Shown here one piece after another: positions 1-10,994 of a DNA stretch of 64,000 nt. The notes below the pieces were generated by a model. It was given only the letters and a program-made list of their open reading frames with translations, ran no database searches and had not been told where the DNA came from. Each line of letters begins with the position of its first letter. Position 1 is the first letter of the stretch. Origin of the DNA: Plazaster borealis (Eukaryota; Echinodermata; Asteroidea; Forcipulatida; Labidiasteridae); the NCBI GenBank assembly GCA_021014325.1, contig CM037471.1:21844818-21908817 (forward strand), read 5' to 3'. The position numbers and the translations under genes are program-made.

Positions 1-1052
1 GGGGGTCTTGGATCGTTTATAAGATTTGCCGGCTTAATAGCATTTAGCAAAACTTAGCCGGTACAATATATATCTTAAAAATGAATTTGGACAATGTCAT
101 CCTAATATAATATATTCTTGGCAACTTCTGATTGTATTCACCATTTGGAGTGAGGGAAACTTTTTTTTAAGGTAGTTCAATACAGCGCCCCAGTTACTGG
201 GTCTAAAACACTGTTTCCGTATTCCACTTGCGCATGCGCTTGTGTTTGTGCAATAACTAATATTTCCATTTACTGGTCATGACTTAGACCCAGTAACTGG
301 GGCGCTGTACTCCTTTTTCGAAATTTTGACATCATCAGTCGTACTAGCGCCCCAGATTACGGTCGTATTTTTCCCCGAGGGATCTTCATCCAACGCTCTG
401 CCTCAATCGTGACGACTACGCGGTTTGAGGTAGGGCACCCGTTGATTAGATGGGTGCCTTGCCTCAACCGTGATAACAGCGCGGTTGAGGCAGGGCACCT
501 GTCCAATTTTAGAGGGGTGTCCTGCCTCAATCGCCCTGTTATCACGGTTGAGGCAAGGCACCTGTCTAAATTGAAGATCCTTCAGGAAAAGTACGACCGT
601 AATCTGGGGCACTAGTACGACGACAGATGATGTCAAAATTTCGAAAAAGGAGTACAGCGCCCAAGTTACTGGGTCTAGTCATGACTGTACTCCTGGTCCT
701 ATTGGGTATCGATCATTCACTCAATTTAAAGAATAAAGTCTAAATATGTGCACCTCAACCCACCTCTTGATTGAATTGGTTGTCAATGTCATGGGAAAAG
801 GAGACACAAAGCGCTGGATAAGGATTTAGACAGATGCATTGCCCAGCTGATCAGGAATCGCCAACACAGTTATAAATGTCAACTCCTAATCCTAACACTA
901 GTACTACTCCACTACTGTAATGTAGTTTTATTACACTAGTCCTCTACACTTTATTTTTCTTACAAGTCTCGTCAGTAGACAGACACGAAAGATTGTGTCC
1001 GGAAATTAGGCAAGAAAGTATCTGCTCCTCATTTTTGTTGTTCAATACTTAC
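1..1052 (-). other. NKIRAS intron sequence with a foldback repeat
   Basis: This lies downstream of the NKIRAS exon donor, so it should be intron 1. Apart from the foldback element at about 181-690 I see no coding sequence, no RNA gene and no match to the next expected NKIRAS exon. Confidence 0.6.
181..690. mobile_element. Foldback (inverted-repeat) element with nested inverted repeats
   Basis: The segment at about 283-375 returns in inverted orientation at about 590-690, with arms near 95 bp and few differences. A third copy of the end sequence, reading GCGCCCCAGTTACTGGGTCT, lies at 184-205 and faces the copy at 283-309. The middle (410-570) holds short inverted copies of a GGTTGAGGCAGGGCACC-like word. 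The same end sequence recurs near 48239-48345. No protein is encoded, so it looks like a non-autonomous foldback or MITE. Confidence 0.75.
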
Positions 1053-1151
1053 GTTACCGATGATATGGTTCCCGAATATTGCCTGCTCAAGCATTGCTGT
1101 CTTACCGACGCAGGTACTCCCACAGACAACAACCTTGCAGGTCTTTCCCAT
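1053..1151 (-). CDS. NKIRAS: NKIRAS-type kappaB-Ras GTPase, first coding exon (partial gene)
   Basis: The minus strand has ATG at 1151-1149 followed by 33 open codons and a consensus donor GTAAGT (1052-1047). The peptide starts MGKTCKVVVCGS and contains the P-loop GSTCVGKT (residues 11-18), then LEQAIFGNHIIGN. This matches the start of kappaB-Ras proteins: the MGK-CKVVVCG opening, the LEQ segment and GNH-IG just after the P-loop. Family knowledge: kappaB-Ras are small atypical Ras-like GTPases, about 190 residues, that bind I-kappaB and restrain NF-kappaB and Ral signalling. The exon ends in phase 0, as expected before the family's acidic segment. No later exon was seen at 1-1052, so the gene must continue left of the window. 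NKIRAS1 and NKIRAS2 cannot be separated from this exon. Confidence 0.86.
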
Positions 1152-1249
1152 TTTCCTCTAGCCGTACGTTGATCAACCTCAACTCAATTGTGGTGAAGAA
1201 AGTTTATACACTGACTTTCATTTTGTCATTTTTAGTCAACAACCACCGG

Positions 1250-1345
1250 ACCAAAATAACATTCTACCAAGAGAGGGCGCTGTTTAAGTAAACAAACATT
1301 ATTTTTCCCAAATCCCAAGAACTTGAAAGCAACCAACTTTTATTG
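1250..1345 (+). repeat. Dispersed repeat left of the satellite
   Basis: About 95 bp containing AAAATAACATTCT, AAGAGAGGGCGC, then AAACAAACATT and AAGCAACCAA. A diverged copy in the same orientation lies at 8995-9085, on the other side of the satellite. Confidence 0.65.
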
Positions 1346-1375
1346 TTTGGATTATTAAGCTTTCGGGGGGAAAGG

Positions 1376-1975
1376 TTAATTCTTCAATTTCTGGCCAAAA
1401 TTTGAAAAAAATGCTCGACTTACCCTTGCGATTTTTTCAATTCCTGGCCCAAATTGGATACAAATGCTGGACTTACCCCTTGTGATTTTGTTCAATTTCT
1501 GACCCAAATTGGATACAAATGCTGGACTTACCCCTTGTGATTTTGTCAATTTCTGGCCCAAATTGGATACAAATGCTGGACTTACCCCTTGCGATTTTGT
1601 TTAATTTCTGACCCAAATTAGATACAAATGCTGGACTTACCCCTTGTGATTTTGTCAATTTCTGGCCCAAATTGGATAAAAATGCTGGACTTACCCCTTG
1701 TGATTTTTGGCACAAATGGATAAAAATGCTGGACTTACCCCTTGTGATTTTGTCAATTTCTGGCCCAAATTAGATAGAAATGCTGGACTAAACCCTTGCA
1801 ATTTTTAAATTTTTGGCCCAAATTGGATAAAAATGCTGGACTTAGGCTACCCCTTGCGATTTTGTCAATTTCTGGCCCAATTTTGATAAAAAAATGCTGG
1901 ACTTACCCCTTGTGATTTTGTCAATTTCTGGCCCAAATTGGATAAAAATGCTGGACTTACCCCTTAATATGGTTT
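1376..1975 (+). repeat. Short-unit tandem array (~55 bp), left border of the satellite
   Basis: About ten monomers. The word TGCTGGACTTACCCCTTG recurs at spacings of about 54-56 bp (for example 1468, 1523, 1577, 1632, 1686), with one 44-bp and one 61-bp unit. Each unit continues with GATTTTGTCAATTTCTGG and CCCAAATTGGATA. The short ORFs here are readings of the tandem unit and not genes. Confidence 0.93.
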
Positions 1976-4900
1976 TTTTAATTTTGTGCCTATTTTTCCA
2001 AGTATCAATATTTCCCAAAATATACCTTGTATCATGTGTCAAGTTAAATAAAAAGGCATCAGTAGACCCTACAGCATCATTTTGATAAAAATGCTGGACT
2101 TAGGCCTACCCCTTATGGGTTGTTTTTTTATTTTGTGCCTGCTTTTTTTCCAAGTATCAATATTTCCAAAATATACCTTGTATCATGTGTCAAGTTAAAT
2201 AAAAAGGCATCAGTAGACCCTACAGCATCATTTTTGAGCATAAAATCGCAACTTAAAAAATGACCAAATTTTGATAAAAATGCTGGACTTACCCCTTGTA
2301 GTTATTTCAGTTTTTGGCCCATTTTTCAAATATCAATATTTCCTCAAATAAAGCTTAATTATTCTTGGGTCAAGTTGTATAAAATGGCATTAGTAGAGCC
2401 TACTGCATCAGTTTAAAGCATAAAATCGCAACTTTAAAAAATGACCAAAATTTGATAAAAATGCTGGACTTACCCCTTGTAGTTTTTCAGTTTTTGGCCC
2501 ATTTTTCAAATATCAATATTTCCTCAAATAAAGCTTATATCTTGGGTCAAGTTATATAAAATGGCATCAGTAGAGTCTACTGCATCATTTTAAAGCATAA
2601 AATCGCAACTTAAAAAATGACAAAATTTTGATAAAAATGCTGGACTTACCCCTTGTAGTTTTTTCAGTTTTTGGCCTATTTTTCAAATATCAATACTTCC
2701 TCAAATAAAGCTTATATCTTGGGTCAAGTTATATAAAATGGCATCAGTAGAGTCTACTGCATCATTTTAAAGCATAAAATCGCAACTTAAAAAATGACCA
2801 AAATTTGATAAAAATGCTGGACTTACCCCTTGTAGTTATTTCATTTTTTGGCCTATTTTTCAAATATCAATATTTCCTCAAATAAAGCTTATATCTTGGG
2901 TCAAGTTATATAAAATGGCATCAGTAGAGTCTACTGCATCATATTAAAGCATAAAATCGCAACTTAAAAAAATGACCAAATTTTGATAAAAATGCTGGAC
3001 TTACCCCTTGTAGTTATTTCAATTTTTGGCCTATTTTTCAAATATCAATATTTCCTCAAATAAAGCTTATATCTTGGGTCAAGTTATATAAAATGGCATC
3101 AGTAGAGTCTACTGCATCATTTTAAAGCATAAACTCGCAACTTAAAAAATGACCAAATTTCGATAAAAATGCTGGACTTATGCCTTGTAGTTTTTTCAGT
3201 TTTTGCCCTATTTTTCAAATATCAATATTTCCTCAAATAAAGCTTATATCTTGGGTCAAGTTATATAAAATGGCATCAGTAGAGTCTACTGCATCATTTT
3301 AAAGCATAAAATCGCAACTTAAAAAATGACCAAAATTTGATAAAAATGCTGGACTTACCCCTTGTAGTTATTTCATTTTTGGCCTATTTTTCAAATATCA
3401 ATATTTCCTCAAATAAAGCTTATATCTTGGGTCAAGTTATATAAAATGGCATTAGTAGAGCCTACTGCATCATTTTAAAGCATAAAATCGCAACTTAAAA
3501 AATGACAAAATTTTGATAAAAATGCTGGACTTACCCCTTGTAGTTTTTTCAGTTTTTGGCCTATTTTTCAAATATCAATACTTCCTCAAATAAAGCTTAT
3601 ATCTTGGGTCAAGTTATATAAAATGGCATCAGTAGAGTCTACTGCATCATTTTAAAGCATAAAATCGCAACTTAAAAAATGACCAAAATTTGATAAAAAT
3701 GCTGGACTTACCCCTTGTAGTTATTTCATTTTTGGCCTATTTTTCAAATATCAATATTTCCTCAAATAAAGCTTATATCTTGGGTCAAGTTATATAAAAT
3801 GGCATCAGTAGAGTCTACTGCATCATTTTAAAGCATAAAATCGCAACTTAAAAAATGACCAAAATTTGATAAAAATGCTGGACTTAGGCCTACCCCTTGT
3901 AGTTTTTTCATTTTTTGCCCTATTTTTCAAATATCAATATTTCCTCAAATAAAGCTTATATCTTGGGTCAAGTTATATAAAATGGCATCAGTAGAGTCTA
4001 CTGTATCATTTTAAAGCATAAAATCGCAACTTAAAAAAATGACCAAAATTTGATAAAAATGCTGGACTTACCCCTTGTAGTTTTTTCAGTTTTTGCCCTA
4101 TTTTTCAAATATCAATATTTCCTCAAATAAAGCTTATATCTTGGGTCAAGTTATATAAAATGGCATCAGTAGAGTCTACTGCATCATTTTAAAGCATAAA
4201 ATCGCAACTTAAAAAATGACCAAATTTTGATAAAAATGCTGGACTTACCCCTTGTAGTTTTTTCAGTTTTTGGCCTATTTTTCAAATATCAATACTTCCT
4301 CAAATAAAGCTTATATCTTGGGTCAAGTTATATGAAATGGCATCAGTAGAGCCTACTGCATCATTTTAAAGCATAAAATCGCAACTTAAAAAATGAACAA
4401 ATTTTGATAAAAATGCTGGACTTACCCCTTGTAGTTTTTTCAGTTTTTGGCCCATTTTTCAAATATCAATATTTCCTCAAATAAAGCTTATATCTTGGGT
4501 CAAGTTATATAAAATGGCATCAGTAGAGTCTACTGCATCATTTTAAAGCATAAAATCGCAACTTAAAAAATGACCAAAATTTGATAAAAATGCTGGACTT
4601 ACCCCTTGTAGTTTTTTCAGTTTTTGGCCTATTTTTCAAATATCAATACTTCCTCAAATAAAGCTTATATCTTGGGTCAAGTTATATAAAATGGCATCAG
4701 TAGAGTCTACTGCATCATTTTAAAGCATAAAATCGCAACTTAAAAAATGACCAAAATTTGATAAAAATGCTGGACTTACCCCTTGTAGTTATTTCATTTT
4801 TGGCCTATTTTTCAATATCAATATTTCCTCAAATAAAGCTTATATCTTGGGTCAAGTTATATAAAATGGCATCAGTAGAGTCTACTGCATCATTTTAAAG

Positions 4901-7160
4901 CATAAAATCGCAACTTAAAAAATGACCAAAATTTGATAAAAATGCTGGACTTACCACTTGTAGTTTTTTCATTTTTTGCCCTATTTTTCAAATATCAATA
5001 CTTCCTCAAATAAAGCTTATATCTTGGGTCAAGTTATATAAAATGGCATCAGTAGAGTCTACTGCATCATTTTAAAGCATAAACTCGCAACTTAAAAAAT
5101 GACCAAAATTTGATAAAAATGCTGGACTTACCCCTTGTAGTTATTTCATTTTTTGGCCTATTTTTCAAATATCAATATTTCCTCAAATAAAGCTTATATC
5201 TTGGGTCAAGTTATATAAAATGGCATCAGTAGAGTCTACTGCATCATTTTAAAGCATAAAATCGCAACTTTAAAAAATGACCAAATTTTGATAAAAATGC
5301 TGGACTTACCCCTTGTAGTTATTTCATTTTTGGCCTATTTTTCAATTATTAATATATTCTCGAATAAAGCTTATATCTTGGGTCAAGTTACATAAAATGG
5401 CATCAGTAGAGTCTACTGCATCATTTTAAAGCATAAAATCGCAACTTAAAAAATGACCAAAATTTGATAAAAATGCTGGACTTACCCCTTGTAGTTATTT
5501 CATTTTTGGCCTATTTTTCAAATATCAATATTTCCTCAAAAAAAGCTTATATCTTGGGTCAAGTTATATAAAATGGCATCAGTAGAGTCTACTGCATCAT
5601 TTTAAAGCATAAAATCGCAACTTAAAAAATGACCAAAATTTGATAAAAATGCTGGACTTACCCCTTGTAGTTTTTTCATTTTTTGCCCTATTTTTCAAAT
5701 ATCAATACTTCCTCAAATAAAGCTTATATCTTGGGTCAAGTTATATAAAATGGCATCAGTAGAGTCTACTGCATCATTTTAAAGCATAAAATCGCAACTT
5801 AAAAAAATGACCAAATTTTGATAAAAATGCTGGACTTACCCCTTGTAGTTTTTTCAGTTTTTGGCCTATTTTTCAAATATCAATACTTCCTCAAATAAAG
5901 CTTATATCTTGGGTCAAGTTATATGAAATGGCATCAGTAGAGCCTACTGCATCATTTTAAAGCATAAAATCGCAACTTAAAAAATGACAAAATTTTGATA
6001 AAAATGCTGGACTTACCCCTTGTAGTTTTTTCATTTTTTGCCCTATTTTTCAAATATCAATATTTCCTCAAATAAAGCTTATATCTTGGGTCAAGTTATA
6101 TAAAATGGCATCAGTAGAGTCTACTGCATCATTTTAAAGCATAAACTCGCAACTTAAAAAATGACCAAAATTTGATAAAAATGCTGGACTTACCCCTTGT
6201 AGTTATTTCATTTTTTGGCCTATTTTTCAAATATCAATATTTCCTCAAATAAAGCTTATATCTTGGGTCAAGTTATATAAAATGGCATCAGTAGAGCCTA
6301 CTGCATCATTTTAAAGCATAAAATCGCAACTTAAAAAATGACCAAATTTTGATAAAAATGCTGGACTTACCCCTTGTAGTTTTTTCAGTTTTTGGCCTAT
6401 TTTTCAAATATCAATACTTCCTCAAATAAAGCTTATATCTTGGGTCAAGTTATATAAAATGGCATCAGTAGAGTCTACTGCATCATTTTAAAGCATACAA
6501 TCGCAACTTTAAAAAATGACCAAATTTTGATAAAAATGCTGGACTTTACCCCTTGTAGTTTTTTCAGTTTTTGGCCTATTTTTCAAATATCAATACTTCC
6601 TCAAATAAAGCTTATATCTTGGGTCAAGTTATATAAAATGGCATCAGTAGAGTCTACTGCATCATTTTAAAGCATAAAATCGCAACTTAAAAAATGACCA
6701 AAATTTGATAAAAATGCTGGACTTACCCCTTGTAGTTATTTCATTTTTTGCCTATTTTTCAAATATCAATATTTCCTCAAATAAAGCTTATCTTGGGTCA
6801 AGTTATATAAAATGGCATCAGTAGAGTCTACTGCATCATTTTAAAGCATAAAATCGCAACTTAAAAAATGACCAAAATTTGATAAAAATGCTGGACTTAC
6901 CCCTTGTAGTTTTTTCATTATTTGGCCTATATTTCAAGTATCAATATTTCCTCAAATAAATCTTATATCTTGGGTCAAGTTATATAAAATGGCATCAGTA
7001 GAGTCTACTGCATCAGCCTATTTTTCAAATATCAATATTTCCTCAAATAAAGCTTATATCTTGGGTCAAGTTATATAAAATGGCATCAGTAGAGTCTACT
7101 GCATCATTTTAAAGCATAAAATCGCAACTTAAAAAAATGACCAAATTTTGATAGAAATGC
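1976..7160 (+). repeat. Satellite array of ~177-bp composite units
   Basis: About 28 units. Each starts with the 55-bp module (GCTGGACTTACCCCTTG...) and adds about 122 bp that include CAAATATCAATA, CAAATAAAGCTTATATC, GGCATCAGTAGAGTCTACTG and ATAAAATCGCAACTTAAAAA. Spacing is 143, 189 and 181 bp at the left edge, then settles at 176-178 bp (2641, 2818, 2996, 3173 and so on). A unit near 7015-7160 carries an internal deletion or duplication. The array is AT-rich, with no coding capacity. Confidence 0.95.
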
Positions 7161-7460
7161 TGGACTTACCCCTTGTGATTTTTTCAATATCTGGCCCAAA
7201 TCGGATCAAAATGCTGGACTTACCCCTTGCAATTTTAGGCCCAAATTAGACTAAAAATGGTGGACTTACCCCTTGTGATCTTTTCAATATTTTGCCAAAA
7301 TTGAATAAAAATGCTGGACTTGCCCCTTGTGATTTTTTTCAATTTCTGGCCCAAATTGTACAAAAATGCTGGACTTACCCCTTGCGATTTTTTAAATTTC
7401 TGGCCAAAAAATTGATAAAAATGCTGGACTTACCCCTTACACTTTTTTCAATTTCGACCG
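7161..7460 (+). repeat. Short-unit tandem array (~55 bp), right border of the satellite
   Basis: About six monomers of the same short type as at 1376-1975, again spaced about 55 bp and more diverged from each other than the long units are. The array therefore returns to the short form at its right edge. Confidence 0.9.
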
Positions 7461-7559
7461 GTATTATTATTTTTGTTATTTAATAAATCATAATTGCAAT
7501 TTTGACTAAATTTTGACTAAATTGCAAGTCTATATAAAGTAAATTTGTGCAGAAAGTTG

Positions 7560-7830
7560 GTCAGAGTGACGACCGGGCGTTCAGGGGACTCAAAGTCTGG
7601 TCGAACCAGCATGGTGATCACCCATAGTTCCCTTGTGGGATTGGCTACTCCCGGTCCCTCCTTGTCCTTTCCGACCCGGAATATTCACCCTACCTAATTT
7701 GGGGAGAGACATGACGGAACCCCAATCCATTACAGCGGCCAGCAGTAAAAGTCATGTCCCTTTTGGTACGGGTAGGATTCGAACCGGGTCTCCCAGCTCT
7801 GGACTGCACGCAATTGAACAATTGAAAGAA
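7560..7830 (-). mobile_element. tRNA-derived SINE-like fragment
   Basis: On the minus strand there is a pol III B-box-like word, GGTTCGAATCC (plus strand GGATTCGAACC near 7775-7788), flanked by GC-rich sequence unlike the AT-rich surroundings. It does not fold as a full tRNA, so it is read as the tRNA-like part of a SINE. The 70-aa plus ORF here is incidental. Confidence 0.5.
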
Positions 7831-7984
7831 TACCGTTTATTATAGTAAAACAAAAAAACACAATTTACTTCGGCACTATAGACGGAATTGTTAACATAAT
7901 TTGTTCATTTATTTAAACTCGGGGGGGGGGGGGTATTTCCTCTGGGAAAATAATGTTTATTCAACATTATTTTACTGATATAAC

Positions 7985-8425
7985 ATTTGGGGTCATAAAT
8001 TGACCCATGATTTCAGCTAAATTTGCGGAAATGTTGTCATTTAAAAACATCACAGGGGTAAGGCCAGCGTATTCATCAAATTTTGGGCCAAATAGTTGTT
8101 GTGATTATTTGCCGTCTAATGATGCAGTAGGCACTAATATTTAACTTGACCCCTGATTTCAGCTTAATTTGCTGAAAAATTGATATTTGAAACTTAGGCC
8201 AAAAATTGAACAAATCATAAGGGGTAAGTCCAGCATTATTTTCAAGTTTGAACCAAATTTTAAGTTGCGACTTTCTGCTCTAAATAAAAATGATGCAATA
8301 GGAACCAATGGTGCCTTTTTATACAACTTGACCCTTGATTTCAGCTAAGTTTGCGGAAATATTGACATTTGAAAATAAAGCCAACAATTAAAAAAATCAT
8401 AAGGTGTAGGGCCTATCATGGTTAA
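7985..8425 (-). repeat. Decayed satellite copies in inverted orientation
   Basis: The plus strand reads AAGGGGTAAGTCCAGC at about 8219, the reverse complement of the satellite core. It is followed by inverted counterparts of the long-unit modules: AAGTTGCGA, GATGCAATAGG, ACAACTTGACCC and GAAATATTGA. About two and a third long units can be traced, far more diverged than those in the main array. Confidence 0.8.
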
Positions 8426-8814
8426 CAGATTCGCTATTATTTGACCATCCTATAAATACAATGAATCACATTGCACCCTTGACCAATCACCAACAAAACC
8501 AGGATTAGATAACAGCTGACAGGTGTTCCATTTTCCATTGTTTAGATCAGTAAACCATTATTTTGAACTCTTCAATTCAAATTTAGATTTGCAAAGAATA
8601 CATTCACTTTATTTATCATGAACACTTTCAGAAACAGGTGCATTTTCATTCAACAAACTTGTTTTCTTTCCTCTAGAAAGTTTTAACAATAATTAAGTCA
8701 TGTAGTTGTTCTTTTCTGAAACATCTTTTGCTAAATGAGACTAACATCAGTTGAACGCCTTAATAAATCTTGTGCAAAATTGTCGTTAAAATATTCCAAA
8801 CAAATCTCTTATCT
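8426..8814. other. Unannotated AT-rich stretch
   Basis: I see no coding exon, RNA gene or clear repeat here. Confidence 0.5.
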
Positions 8815-8890
8815 GAGGACGAAGCAGTAATGGTGTCTTGCTCAAGGACAAGAGTCAATACAGGGTCTTAATCCCACACTCTGCAGATAA
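8815..8890 (-). mobile_element. SINE family 1 body fragment
   Basis: The minus strand contains AGAGTGTGGGATTAAGAC and CTTGAGCAAGACACCATTA, matching the middle of the complete SINE at 30420-30699. A MITE directly abuts it at 8891. Confidence 0.65.
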
Positions 8891-8992
8891 GGGCCCAATC
8901 TCGTGGATCTGCTTACCACAAAATTCTGCGCTTGATTCTCTGGACCATAAGCATAGAATTCTGCGGTAAGCAGTGCCGTGAAATTGGGCCCT
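8891..8992. mobile_element. MITE family A, short copy
   Basis: It begins GGGCCCAATCTCGTGGATCTGC and ends GTGAAATTGGGCCC as an inverted repeat, with GCTTAC / GTAAGC words inside. This is the same family as the fuller copy at 14959-15154. Confidence 0.75.
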
Positions 8993-8994
8993 TC

Positions 8995-9085
8995 ACAAAA
9001 ATAACATTCTGACAAGAGAGGGCGCACTTTAACAAACATTTTCCTAAATCACATCATCTTAAAAAGCAACCAATTTGTATTGTAA
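8995..9085 (+). repeat. Dispersed repeat right of the satellite
   Basis: A diverged copy of 1250-1345 in the same orientation, sharing AAAATAACATTCT, AAGAGAGGGCGC and AAAAAGCAACCAA. Confidence 0.65.
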
Positions 9086-9130
9086 GGGCTCACTATTTTG
9101 GGTGATTATTTCGCTACCAGGGTGAAAAAG

Positions 9131-9191
9131 TAGCCTTTTTACACCCAATAGCGCGAGTCAAGTGCTCTAAACCGCTCGGCCACGACACGCC
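9131..9191 (-). mobile_element. SINE family 1 head (tRNA-like 5' end)
   Basis: The minus strand reads GGCGTGTCGTGGCCGAGCGG, with an A-box of the TGGCCGAGCGG type, then a tRNA-like anticodon-arm region. Only the head is present; it matches the 5' end of the SINE at 30420-30699. Confidence 0.7.
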
Positions 9192-9284
9192 ACTAACAGT
9201 CTTCAACAAGACTCTGTGATAAATACTTTGGGAATGAACACCTCAAAACGACACAGCAATGTTATCATTTTGACTAATAAAGAT

Positions 9285-9290
9285 TTTATT
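9285..9290 (-). terminator. Candidate FRS2 polyadenylation signal
   Basis: The plus strand TTTATT here reads AATAAA on the minus strand, 2.4 kb downstream of the FRS2 stop. Other AATAAA words may compete. Confidence 0.35.
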
Positions 9291-9713
9291 TCATATAAAT
9301 AAGTAGATCAAACGTATCCAGGTGATCATGGATGCGACCTTGTGAACCCAATTGTATTAGAATTATATACAGACACTTTCAGGAAATATATTTTCATTAT
9401 ACATAAAAACTACATATACAAACCATGATCTAACTCAAATATTCATCAATTAAAAACATCAAAAATGGGGAAGTTGAAATAATTATTGGAATAATAGTTG
9501 GAGAAATAAGTTTGTACAATTATTCTTTACACACACATAATAGTATTCAAACATAATCAAACTACAAATTAAAATTCCACTTTTATAAAAGAAAAGTAAC
9601 CTTTGGTCTTTACCACACATTGGATCATTATGTAATGATAAAATACCACACTCGTTTGACCAGCTACAAAATTATACCCATATTAAGTCCAGCTTTGGGT
9701 CTCCTGTGGCAAT

Positions 9714-9934
9714 ACAGCGTTTCTCCCTTAACAGTGGTCCGCTCGCCAAATGCCAGTTAAAATCACCTCAGGATCTGTCAAAATTCACTCCAGTTGGTCC
9801 GGCCGGCTAGTTTAGTGTTGAAAAACATTCCATTTAATATAAAGTATGCACAAGTAACAAAGCTGGGGACCAGTGAAATGACAAGCTAACTGGTCCTGCT
9901 GGATAGTCACTGAAAAAGTTAAGGACAAACCCTG
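9714..9934 (-). mobile_element. MITE family D copy
   Basis: An inverted copy of the element at 27698-27917. The ends read CAGCGTTTCTCCCTTAACAG and AAGTTAAGGACAAACCCTG, and the interior has GGTCCGCTCGCCAAATGCCA, whose reverse complement is in the other copies. Confidence 0.75.
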
Positions 9935-10317
9935 CAACCATTTTGTGATCCTGCTATTCGTAGAAAATCACCCCACCCTTTACCCCTATCACACTCTCCT
10001 TGAGTAGTCCTTGGGGGGGGGGGGAAGATAAAAAGCACCAACTGTCTCCCTGGTCCATATCGGCCACTGAAGACAACAACTAAACATAAACAACATCAAT
10101 AAATGGTTACCAGGGTTACTCAAGAATTTTGTTTGAGGTGGCACAGTCCACTGTGTCTGTTCTATGACTGATTTCTTTTTAAAATTTAAATCAAATTGAA
10201 AATAGCATCCACTTGCACATACTGAAAATTTCAATCAATCTACAACAGTGCCAAGGTTAATTAATACACAAAAGTCACTGACAGACAAAGATGGTAGTTA
10301 CGTATATTACGTCACAC

Positions 10318-10500
10318 AAGGGCCCAATTTCACCAAACTGTTAGGCAGGAAATACTGCTAAGCAATTTTCTTTTGCTAAGCAAAAACAAAAAATGAATGA
10401 GGCATGCGCGGCAACAATGTAAACTTCAATGGAAATTTTGGCTGGTGACCTGTTTCAGCCAAGCAAGATTGTCTATGCTTAGCAAGTTTTGTGTGCTTAC
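10318..10500. mobile_element. MITE family A, diverged copy
   Basis: It begins GGGCCCAATTTCACCAAACTG and contains CTGCTAAGCAATTTT and TGCTTAGCAAG. The right end is eroded. Confidence 0.6.
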
Positions 10501-10994
10501 AGGCTTATAATGAAAGTGGGCTCGGAGGTGGCAGTGGTACAGATGAATTTAGATAAAACAATAGCTTCAGATGAATTCAAATAATTGTCAGCACACTGAT
10601 ACTGGTTTAACACAGATATACAGTTTCTACATTTATAAAAGGAAAACATGTTGTTTAAATATAGGCCTAAATATAATGGGAAGACGGGGTACAATACAGA
10701 AACCAAATTAAGTAATAGCCCTTTCTATTGCTGATAAACAAACCGGGCTGGTTGGCATGGACGGTCGAATGTTAGAAAAAACATTCAATCGTGTTAACAG
10801 ATGTTGCCAAATTCAACAGTAAAGATGGCGTCTACTGCCTATCTATTGGGATTCTACTGAGCTGATTTGATGGGTTCTGCTTACCGTTTATGCAATTTTG
10901 AGTACGTGCCACTGAGTTTCTAGTGGCTCTCCCAATGGTCAAAACCCCCAGGGCCCTTGAAACTATTGGTCTACAGTCTCTTGTCTGAAGGTGA

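Noticed and set aside
1376..7483. CRISPR-like reading of the regularly spaced repeats
   Set aside because: The whole unit is repeated, without unique spacers, in a eukaryotic setting with no cas genes. It is a satellite.
7633..7845. 70-aa plus ORF in a GC-richer island
   Set aside because: It reads through a tRNA-derived SINE-like segment in antisense. No homology was recognised.
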